Shown here: one piece after another, positions 37,651 through 45,700 of the stretch
Numbering within the stretch: the stretch's first letter is position 1
Layout of the letters: each line of letters begins with the position of its first letter
Assembly: GCA_023391415.1 (NCBI GenBank)
Contig: JAEWAY010000013.1
Span: 83,465 to 147,464 of the forward strand
Reading direction: 5' to 3'
Length of the DNA: 64,000 nt
DNA from: Bacteroidota bacterium
Lineage (GTDB): Bacteria > Bacteroidota > Bacteroidia > Cytophagales > Cytophagaceae
Translations under genes and position numbers: made by a program
Notes under the pieces: generated by a model
Database searches by the model: none
Told to the model about the DNA's origin: nothing
The model's input: only the letters and a program-made list of their open reading frames with translations

Positions 37651-38036
37651 AATTTATTTGGATTTTTTGAAAATAATATGACTGGCGAAGCGGGGTGAAT
37701 ATAAGGCGGAGGAAGGCGCTCAAATTTCCCTATATTTTGTGATATCCGCCGATTGTTCGCTTTGTGATATTCCCGCTGTATACCTATTTTGGAGGATAAG
37801 GTTTGGAATAAACGCGTGGAGTGTCTTATTAAAATCCAGCCGCGGCTTAAACAAAAGTTGTCAAAGCTGGTAAGGTATTCGAGACAAATATGTAATTGGA
37901 AATTTAACCGTCAGGTCGCGCGAAATCCTGAATGTCTGGAGCGTTGGACCGTAATTTTTTAATCATCGTTTTTTTGATTTCCATCCTGTTTTGTCTTGCT
38001 CCGAAACAACAGACAGAAAATTTAATAAACGTAACA
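37651..38036. other. Intergenic region with a 10-bp direct repeat
   Basis: About 390 bases between the tRNA-Arg terminator and the next gene (less if that gene starts at 37932). The word TTTGTGATAT occurs twice, at 37736-37745 and 37761-37770, exactly 25 bases apart. No gene or convincing promoter is seen. The T-rich stretch at 37955-37990 encodes a hydrophobic run if the upstream start of the next gene is used. Confidence 0.4.
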
Positions 38037-38831
38037 ATGACTTATACCGAGACGGAAATATTGGAGCAATTAGATTGCGCTTTTGATGGTATACCGGATC
38101 AGTATTATCCTGATGGGGCCTTGAATGATATCAGGTATAATTTTTTTCCTGACTTGGAACATGGATATTGCGCGACCGCGGCGAATCGGATTCACCTGTA
38201 CGCGGACGCGGAGAGATGGGCGATTGTCTTTGAAAAGACCGGCTATCAGAATCGAAGAATGCTCGCGGATATCGAACTGATTTATTTTGGCAATTGTGTC
38301 CGCTACCCGGTAAGCAGATACTTGGAGCGGAATTATATTACAAATCTGGATAGCGTATTATTGATTGATACGGAAGAATTCGCGAGGATCGGAGTTAAGA
38401 GTGAAGATGGAATGGATAACTTTGAATTGATCAGCGAAGATGTCGGGGAGATAAAAGTTCGGGATACGGTTGTCCCTTTTGATAAAAACCGCGGGAATTA
38501 TGAGAAATACCGTATTCATATACGGGAATGTGATAATCCTGGCAGATTGATAGGGTTTGGCGATCTGGTGCGATATCTCAGCGAGGTTAATCCGGATCTG
38601 GTTTCCGCGACTGAAGAGGATATTCGGCGATATATTCCCAGTGATATGCCCAAGTTGATGACTATTCGGGAGTTTTACTTCGTCAGCGCGCATGAGAAAA
38701 ATATACCGCCAAGTACGCAGGAAACATATAGGCTAATAGCCGGAGTGCTGACTTCGAAAAATACCCGCGCGTGGCAGCCAACTCTGAAGCCCAATAATCA
38801 TTGGTCAAATTGGAGATCGGGAGATTTATAA
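38037..38831 (+). CDS. Unknown protein (DUF7003-like)
   Basis: 264 residues from ATG 38037. The frame is open from an earlier ATG at 37932, which would add 35 residues containing one hydrophobic helix. I prefer the later start because the recognisable core begins at MTYTETEILEQLDCAFDG. Marked features are FFPDLEHGYCATAANRIHLYAD, ERWAIVFEKTGYQNR, YFGNCV and a C-terminus rich in Trp. From memory this resembles uncharacterised Bacteroidota proteins labelled DUF7003; no function is known to me. It is isolated: tRNA-Arg upstream, 369 bases downstream to the MarR gene. Confidence 0.7.
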   Translation: MTYTETEILEQLDCAFDGIPDQYYPDGALNDIRYNFFPDLEHGYCATAANRIHLYADAERWAIVFEKTGYQNRRMLADIELIYFGNCVRYPVSRYLERNYITNLDSVLLIDTEEFARIGVKSEDGMDNFELISEDVGEIKVRDTVVPFDKNRGNYEKYRIHIRECDNPGRLIGFGDLVRYLSEVNPDLVSATEEDIRRYIPSDMPKLMTIREFYFVSAHEKNIPPSTQETYRLIAGVLTSKNTRAWQPTLKPNNHWSNWRSGDL

Positions 38832-39164
38832 TATTTATATAGAATACTGTAGAGCGATATGTCGCCAGACTTGACCCGGAGCTTTAGGATGATTCATGGT
38901 TTTTTTCTGAGCTTCTGCCGGATACGAAGAGTCTATTCGCTACCATATGCCTTTCAGATAGGTGGATGTTAAGTTTATTAAAAAGCCTGTTGGTTTTATC
39001 TGTATATGGTTTAGAAGGAATAGGGGAAGTTCGCGTCTTAACCACCACAAACCTTTACTTGTGGTGGTTGGTAATGGGCCTTTGCCTGTATAGAATTTAG
39101 AAGTCAATCCTTTTGTTTTTCGCGATAAGTATTTAATAACGCCTTATTCATTTATATTTTTTAT
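38832..39164. other. Intergenic region with one strong hairpin
   Basis: About 330 bases before the MarR operator. Apart from the hairpin at 39040-39069 I see no gene. The longest readable stretches are short and lack a start. Base composition is more AT-rich than in the neighbouring genes. Confidence 0.4.
39040..39069. repeat. Perfect 11-bp inverted repeat
   Basis: AACCACCACAA (39040-39050) and TTGTGGTGGTT (39059-39069) form a perfect stem with an 8-base loop. No T run follows, so it is not a typical terminator. It is 132 bases before the MarR gene. Confidence 0.6.
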
Positions 39165-39199
39165 TATCTTAGCATATAAGATATTTACCTTATAAGATA
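39165..39199 (+). promoter_or_regulatory. Putative MarR operator
   Basis: TATCTTA (39165-39171), TAAGATA (39177-39183) and TAAGATA (39193-39199): an inverted pair spaced by five bases plus a third direct copy, ending one base before the ATG at 39201. The symmetry and position fit autorepression by a MarR dimer. Confidence 0.6.
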
Positions 39200-39200
39200 A

Positions 39201-39656
39201 ATGAATAATAAGCTGATACAAAAGTCGCGGTCTTTAAGTCGTCAGTATTCGGACGCGTCCATCATGATGCATGAGGCTATTGCCAGAAAAGCGGGTCTTT
39301 CAGGTACGGATCATAAGTATCTGGGATTGTTGATCCAACAGGGTTCAATGACGGCGGGAGAACTGGCAAAGCTGACAGGGCTGACCACGGGAGCTGTGAC
39401 GGGATTGGTTGACCGGCTGGAAAAGAAAAAGCTGGTCAAAAGGCGGTTTGACAAATCGGACAGGCGGAAAGTAATTATTGTGCCGGATACGGACCACGCT
39501 ATGGAGCTGCTGGAGCCGCTTTTCGCCGGACTGCAGGAGCGATCTGAAGCGCTGATCAGGTCCTTTACCGAAGAGGAGTTGGCGGTATTATGGAGATATT
39601 TCCGCTCCGCCATTGCAATTATGGATGAAGTAACGAATAATCTTAATAACTCATAA
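39201..39656 (+). CDS. MarR-family transcriptional regulator
   Basis: 151 residues, winged-helix regulator. The core reads LSGTDHKYLGLLIQQGSMTAGELAKLTGLTTGAVTGLVDRLEKKKLVKRRFDKSDRRKV in outline: helix-turn-helix at about 50-75 and wing at 75-90 with the conserved Asp-Arg-Arg. Such proteins usually sense a small phenolic or oxidant ligand and repress their own operon and a neighbour. The gene begins directly after a triple TAAGATA element and is followed 3 bases later by a membrane protein gene, presumably its co-regulated target. Confidence 0.9.
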   Translation: MNNKLIQKSRSLSRQYSDASIMMHEAIARKAGLSGTDHKYLGLLIQQGSMTAGELAKLTGLTTGAVTGLVDRLEKKKLVKRRFDKSDRRKVIIVPDTDHAMELLEPLFAGLQERSEALIRSFTEEELAVLWRYFRSAIAIMDEVTNNLNNS

Positions 39657-39659
39657 CTC

Positions 39660-40163
39660 ATGGAACAGTGGACTCCTGGCTATATAGCAAGAGCGGAAAT
39701 GTGGCTATTTGTCACGACGCTCGCTTACTTTCTGATGAATGGAGCGCAGATTTTTGAGACGGCGGTACTTGTACCAAGATGGAGTCATACGCCGCCCGAA
39801 TCGCTTCAATTGCTTAGACAGATTGATCTGAAAACTTTTTGGATTACGACTCATTCGCTTCATGAAATTACGTTTATACTGGCGATTGTTTTTTGCTGGA
39901 AGATCGTTCCGGTCCGAAACGGTCTGGCGTTGCTGTTCGCTATACACGTAGCTGTCAGGGTATGGACTCTTTTATATTTCGCGCCAGCGATCATGGCCTT
40001 TCAAGCGAATGATTCATTTACCGGAGAATCAGTGGCTGGATTGGCGGATAAGGTCAACCGTTGGCGCGCGCTAAACTATGTTCGGATTGGTATATTTATA
40101 CTTTTATCATTAGGATTGATTCCTCTTTATTATAAAATGATAAAGTTACGTTCTGGTTTATGA
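39660..40163 (+). CDS. Four-helix membrane protein of unknown function
   Basis: 167 residues with four predicted membrane segments (about 15-35, 65-85, 90-110, 138-158). It begins 3 bases after the MarR gene, so it is in the same operon. The pattern (FVTTLAYFLMNGAQIFE at the first helix, HSLHEITFILAIVF in the second) resembles small integral membrane proteins of transporter- or DoxX-like size, but I do not recognise a family. It may be the function controlled by the MarR protein (inference). Confidence 0.75.
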   Translation: MEQWTPGYIARAEMWLFVTTLAYFLMNGAQIFETAVLVPRWSHTPPESLQLLRQIDLKTFWITTHSLHEITFILAIVFCWKIVPVRNGLALLFAIHVAVRVWTLLYFAPAIMAFQANDSFTGESVAGLADKVNRWRALNYVRIGIFILLSLGLIPLYYKMIKLRSGL

Positions 40164-40253
40164 AGTGTGCTCAATGTTCAATAGTGGGGGCAATAAATCG
40201 TTTTCGAGAACGGTAACGTTAGACTAGTAAAACATCCGGAGTTGACTAATCAT

Positions 40254-40838
40254 ATGGCGAAAGTATTAGAGGATTTGACGCGAGAGATACGACGATGCGA
40301 GGTATGTCGCGGGAGTTTGCCTTTGGATCCGCGTCCGATCGTCTCCATTGGAGCGAAAAGTAAAATTCTTATTATCGGTCAGGCTCCGGGTTTGGCCGCG
40401 CATCAAACTTCCACCCCCTGGAATGATAAAAGTGGTGATAATCTTAGGCGATGGATGGATATTGACAAATCCATATTTTACGATACCGGCAAAATTTCCA
40501 TTATGCCTATGGGTTTTTGCTATCCCGGCAAAGGCCGTAGTGGCGATTTGCCTCCCAGACATGAATGCGCTCCGCTCTGGCATAGCCAGGTTATGAAGAA
40601 TCTGCCTGATATACAGCTTACCTTGCTTATTGGCAAGTACGCCCAGAATGGCTATCTCAACCACTATAAGAACGCTCGCTTGACAGAAATCGTCAAAAAC
40701 GCCCGGCACTTCCTGCCGCGATTCTTTCCTTTGCCACATCCCTCGCCCCGAAACAATATCTGGATGATGAAAAATGGTTGGTTTGAAAAAGACATTCTAC
40801 CTTTATTAAAAAGTCAGGTGCGGGACTTGCTGGGGTAA
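40254..40838 (+). CDS. Uracil-DNA glycosylase superfamily protein
   Basis: 194 residues from ATG 40254; a TTG four codons earlier is less likely. It has the UDG-fold motifs ILIIGQAPGLAAHQTSTPW (motif 1 region) and PLPHPSPRNNIW (motif 2 with His). A CEVCRG pair lies near the N-terminus, and CAPLWHSQV occurs in the middle. Family 4 and 5 UDGs bind a 4Fe-4S cluster with four Cys; here fewer fitting Cys are seen, so this belongs to the broader uncharacterised UDG-like group. Substrate unproven. Confidence 0.83.
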   Translation: MAKVLEDLTREIRRCEVCRGSLPLDPRPIVSIGAKSKILIIGQAPGLAAHQTSTPWNDKSGDNLRRWMDIDKSIFYDTGKISIMPMGFCYPGKGRSGDLPPRHECAPLWHSQVMKNLPDIQLTLLIGKYAQNGYLNHYKNARLTEIVKNARHFLPRFFPLPHPSPRNNIWMMKNGWFEKDILPLLKSQVRDLLG

Positions 40839-41005
40839 AACGCTATTATTGAACAGGCTTTTAAACGCTGGCGCGGATCATTCTTAAAAGGAATTTAAGA
40901 TTGTATAAATATGGTCGTCGGGTTGAGAATGGTTTGAATATCATTGGATGGTATTGTAGAAAAATAGTATTTTGGGAAGTCGTTTTCATTTGTAAAAGTT
41001 TGATT

Positions 41006-41533
41006 ATGAAAAAAGCTTTCTCTCTGTTTGCCATAATCCTTGGATTTGTCAGTCTGGCCTCCGCGCAAACTATTAATATTGAAAAGTCGGTAGTTCATTT
41101 TAAGATCGGCAGTATGGGGTTCAAGACTGTAAAAGGAACGTTTGATGGAATGAGAGGTGTGGTTGTCTTTGATCCGAAAAATCTTGCCGCCGCCCGATTT
41201 GACGTGTGCTTGGACGCGTCTACGGTTTGTACGGGTATTAAAAAACGAGATGAACATTTGAGGAATGAGGATTTTTTTGAGGTAGATCGGTATCCCCATA
41301 TTTGTTTTCAATCGGCTGAAATTGTCAAAATAAATGACGGATACAAAGCCGTGGGGGACCTGGTTATGCATGGTGTGACGCGAAAGGTGGAAATTCCGTT
41401 TAGCTACGCGGGCGGAACGTTTCAAGGCTCATTGAATCTAAAACGCCTTGATTACAAAGTGGGGGAAGATACCGGAACATTTATGGTAAGCGATGAGGTG
41501 GAAATCACGATTATCTGCTACTTGAACTTGTAG
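41006..41533 (+). CDS. YceI-family periplasmic protein
   Basis: 175 residues from ATG 41006. An open frame continues upstream to TTG 40901, but the signal peptide MKKAFSLFAIILGFVSLASAQ fixes the start. The lipocalin-like YceI fold is shown by SVVHFKIGSMGFKTVKGTFDGMRG in outline, RDEHLRNEDFFEVDRYP, and GVTRKVEIPF. YceI proteins bind isoprenoid-type lipids or quinones in the periplasm (family knowledge). Stand-alone gene here; no cytochrome b561 neighbour. Confidence 0.92.
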   Translation: MKKAFSLFAIILGFVSLASAQTINIEKSVVHFKIGSMGFKTVKGTFDGMRGVVVFDPKNLAAARFDVCLDASTVCTGIKKRDEHLRNEDFFEVDRYPHICFQSAEIVKINDGYKAVGDLVMHGVTRKVEIPFSYAGGTFQGSLNLKRLDYKVGEDTGTFMVSDEVEITIICYLNL

Positions 41534-41617
41534 GAGAGCGATCGGAACATGAAGTTCCGGGGTGGCTGTGATATTCATGGAATCGCCTCTGGAAAACAAT
41601 AAAATTCCTGGACGCGG

Positions 41618-42505
41618 TTACGAATAAATCTTCTGAAGGAAGTCGGTAATGGATTGTGGTTTTCGACCCAGAATCAATTCCAGGTCATCGTTTTGCCGGT
41701 CAAATTCGCCTTTGGCGATGGCCTGGCCAAACATGGAAGCTACCTCAATGAGTGACTCCGGCACTCTTTGAGCGATCAGGGCTTTTTCAAATTCCTTTGG
41801 TTCCGGCGATACGTATACCACCTTTTCCTTGATGATAGCGGAGATCAGTTCGGCAATCTGGTTGAAGGTCAGTGTTTCGCTTCCGTTTAGTTCATATGTT
41901 TTGTTCTCATGCGCTTCCGTTTCAGTCAGAATAGCGGCTCCCGCCCTGGCCAGTTCCTCTCTTGGTACGAAAGCGGCTCTTCCACCTCTTGCCGGCAGAT
42001 AGATGGTTCTGGATCGGGATAATCGCTCTTTTTCACCTGAGAATAACGGTATCACCTCTCCATATAGGTTGTGTCGCAAAAAAGTATAAGTGAACCCCGC
42101 GTCCCTGATCCATTCTTCCGTTTTGATATGACCACTTATGACCGGGTACAGAGGCGCCTTGGGCGATTCGTCGCCGCGTACCATGCTGGTATAAAGTACG
42201 TGCTTTACCTCGCGAGCCTTGGCCGCTTTCACTACGTTTTCATGTTGCCTGGTTCTGCCTTCAATGTCATTGCCTGATACGAAATACAGAACCTCAATAC
42301 CCTCAAAAGCCTTGGCCAGCGAGGTATATTTGCCATAATCGCCTACACGTACCTCAAAACCCCGCTCGCGGTATTCCTTCGCTTTGTCGCATTCTCCATT
42401 TCTGACCAGGACACTGATATTGTCCGCGCCACTTTTTTCTTTCAGGAAAGTCGCCACCGCTCCGCCTAATCCACCTGAAGCTCCGGTAATCAATGTCTTT
42501 TTCAT
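41618..42505 (-). CDS. NmrA/QorB-type NAD(P)-binding reductase
   Basis: 295 residues, atypical SDR. The nucleotide-binding loop ITGASGGLGGAVATFL is at the N-terminus, followed by VRVGDYGKYTSLAKAFEGIE, LRHNLYGEVIPLF and a C-terminal LNGSETLTFNQIAELISAI region, all typical of NmrA-like and QorB proteins, which bind NADP and act as quinone reductases or redox sensors. A Tyr-x3-Lys catalytic pair is not evident. It converges with the YceI gene and is 239 bases from the end of the large helicase gene. Confidence 0.87.
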   Translation of the reverse strand: MKKTLITGASGGLGGAVATFLKEKSGADNISVLVRNGECDKAKEYRERGFEVRVGDYGKYTSLAKAFEGIEVLYFVSGNDIEGRTRQHENVVKAAKAREVKHVLYTSMVRGDESPKAPLYPVISGHIKTEEWIRDAGFTYTFLRHNLYGEVIPLFSGEKERLSRSRTIYLPARGGRAAFVPREELARAGAAILTETEAHENKTYELNGSETLTFNQIAELISAIIKEKVVYVSPEPKEFEKALIAQRVPESLIEVASMFGQAIAKGEFDRQNDDLELILGRKPQSITDFLQKIYS

Positions 42506-42744
42506 AATGAAACGCTCGGTTAGATTGTTAAAACCATTTCATTTTATAAAAGTTTATAACTTATTTTAAGCGGCTAAAGAAGACGCTAAATCAGCCTGGC
42601 CGAGGGGCTTGGCGCCGCGATATCCCGGGTTGCCGAATGAGTCGGAGAACAGGAAGGGTGCAGATTGTGGTTGATCGCCAACGCTATGAAGCACCCTTCC
42701 AAGAGGAAAACGGATCGGATAAAAAACAGAATTATTATCATTCT

Positions 42745-45700
42745 TTAGCCTGATACTTTTATTCTCTCTCCCTCTCTTTTATACTTACCGGTTTTGACCA
42801 TCAGATCTATCGCGTAGCGTAGCAAAGTATCGATTTGCCGACCCGTTTTGGCGAATCCGAATATTCTGGCTGTATGGCGGATCAGTTCTTCCTCGTCAAT
42901 GCTCAGACTCTGACTGACTATCTCGTCTAGCGCTACCATGATCTCTTCGGGTGCTATATCCTCGATCGCCCGCTTTTCAATCGTGTTGTCGCGGTAAAAG
43001 TCCGGCTCTGTTTTTTGGCCTGGGTTCCAGTAAAAAGGCTGATGGTGTATGGTATTTGGCAGATTTAATTCCCCGATCAGGTATTCCAGATAGCTGTCTA
43101 GTTTGGGAGTAGTCCGGCTCATATTCCATTCCTGCAAAAGTTTTTTGTATAGCAGATTTTTGCTGATAGGCGCCTCCGTCTTTACGATCGCCTGTATTTG
43201 CCGCGTCAGAAGTCCGCGATTTTTAGAGTCGTATATCAGATCGCCGCTTCCGTAGGGTCTGGATATGGGTTTGAGCGTATGATTTTCGTAAGCTTTCTGG
43301 CGGGTGTTGGCTAGAGCGGGCTCAATTCGCGGGGTTTCCAGCGCTTCGAGAGTAAACCGGGTGCTGATAACAGGCGGCTCCGGCTGTGTTTTAGACCCTG
43401 TTCGTAGTGACTTTACCTTGTCGACGATCGCGTCGACGATGGCCTTGGAGTTTTCGTACCAGTCCAGTGACCAGACGCGGTGGATATTCCAACCCAGTCC
43501 CTGGAGTACTGAGGGGGTGACCACTTCCCGGTCATTGGCGGAGCGCGCCTGGAAGTAGTAATATCCATCGACTATAATACCCAGAATGTATTCCTGTGGC
43601 TTGTCCGGATGCGCGATTCCGATGTCGATCCTGAAATTCGAAGTACCGATGTTGCGACGAAGCTCCAGTCCCTTCTCACGTAGCCGCTCACCGATAACTT
43701 CCGAGAGTTCTCGTCGCTGGACCATGTCGCGCGCGTCTTCCGGATGAATGGGAAGTAAGCCATTTTCGGCGAATTGTAGAAAGGCTTTCAGTCCAGCTAC
43801 CCCTTCGGAAGTGGTACGGCTCAAATCGATCTGGTCCGCTTTCAGGGTCGCGAATACACGCATCTCGTAGCGGGCTCGGGTGATCGCCACGTTGAGTCTG
43901 CGCCAGCCTCCCTCGCGGTTGAGCGGTCCGAAGTTCATGCTTATCTTCCCCGATTCGTCGGGTCCATAGCCAATGGAGAATAGAATGATATCCCGTTCGT
44001 CGCCTTGTACGTTTTCCAGGTTTTTGATAAATAAGGGTTCTTCACTATTGACGATAGTTTCTTCGATCGAAGGATTTCGCGAGAGCATGTCCTGTAATTT
44101 GTCTTCAATCAGGTTTTGTTGCGCCTGGCTAAAAGTAACCACGCCGAGACTTCGTTCTCTTCCGCGTTCCTGGCTATAATGTGTTCTGATATAATCTATG
44201 ATAGCGTCGGCTTCAAACGCGTTGGAGCGTGTTCCGCCTTTGTCATAAAACCCGTTTACGTGATGATACCGCGTTTTGCGGTTTAGGTCGTCCGCTGAAG
44301 GAAAGGTGAGTAGTTTGTTGTCGTAATAATTGATATTGCTGAACGCGATCAGGCTTTCGTGTCTGCTGCGGTAGTGACGCGACAGATATCTGGAAGGAAT
44401 AGAGAGAGCGAGACAGTCGTCCAGGATGCTTTCGAGATCTTCTATATCCATGTTTTCTTCGTCCAGTTTAGTCGTGCTGAAAAAGGACGTTGGAGGCATC
44501 TGTTTCGGGTCGCCTACGATGATCGCCTGCTTCGCTCTCGCCAGAGCGCTTACAGCTTCGCAAGTTGGCAATTGCGAAGCTTCGTCAAAGATAACCAGGT
44601 CGAAATGACTGGAGTCTACGTCGAAATATTGCGCTACGGAGATCGGACTCATCAGCATACAGGGCGCCACGCGAGGCAAAAGGTTGGATGTCTGTTCAAA
44701 CAATCTCCGTATGCTCAGGCCTCGGCCACGGCTTTTAATCGCCCGCCGCAAGATGCCGATTTCCGAGCTTTGCATGGCCTCCATCGCGGTATTAGGTAGT
44801 TGAGAGGCCAGCCTGACGCGCAGTTCCTGGATAGTAAGATTCTGAAAATCTTTGGCGATCTTCTTGTATTGCTCGATTTTGCTTTCAAACAAGCCGGCGT
44901 TGAATAAGCTCAGTGATTCACGCTCCGATATGACTTTCCGCGCGATAGAAGCGTGCGTGGCATAGTGAAAATAGTCCTGAAAATCCTCCGTTTGAATCGC
45001 TTCGCTTTCGTAGGCTTCTATCATCCAGTGTAGATATAGGGATTCGCCTTGGTCGCGCGACTGGATATAGTTCATCCAGTCTTTGAGCAGGGGCAGGTTG
45101 CTCAGTACGTGGTTTAACCAGGCGGTGGTTTCGGATAGCCAGTTGTCGCTCTTGTCCAGATGAGCCCCGGTAAGTGTTTCGAAGTCTTCCGCTTGTTCGA
45201 AAAATAGTTCGGTTTCCTTTATAAAATCCTCAAGTAAAGCGGAAGCGCCGCTTCTGACTTCGCCCGTATATCGAATATTTTTGGCTTGGAGAAGCCGGAT
45301 CCATTTTTCCGCGGCATGGTGTCCCCAGCGATTCATGCTATCGCCAAGCCGTTTGATTATGGATGTTTTCCGTTCGATATCGTCCAGGTCGGTTTGCTCG
45401 TCTCTGTATAGGTTTTTCAGCGTATCGCGAACAACGTCATAGCGGGTTTGGGTAGCCTGTCGTGACAGTTCCCGGAGCTGGTTGTAGCTGGCGAACAACT
45501 GTTCTACATCGGAATCATCGTTCAACGTCGTATCGCGATACAGGTTCAGGCGTTTCCTGATCGCCCTTTTGCCCAGCCATCGGGGTATAAGCCAGCTTTG
45601 CCTGGCCTGTTTCCATCGCAGTTCGATGGTTTGAAGGTCCAGATCCAGTACCGAGCGGTTGTATTCTCCGAGTATGGATTGTAGTAAAGATTGATATTGT

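Noticed and set aside
37533..38831. tRNA-Arg as integration site with the DUF7003-like gene as cargo
   Set aside because: No repeat of the tRNA 3' end was found downstream and no integrase is present.
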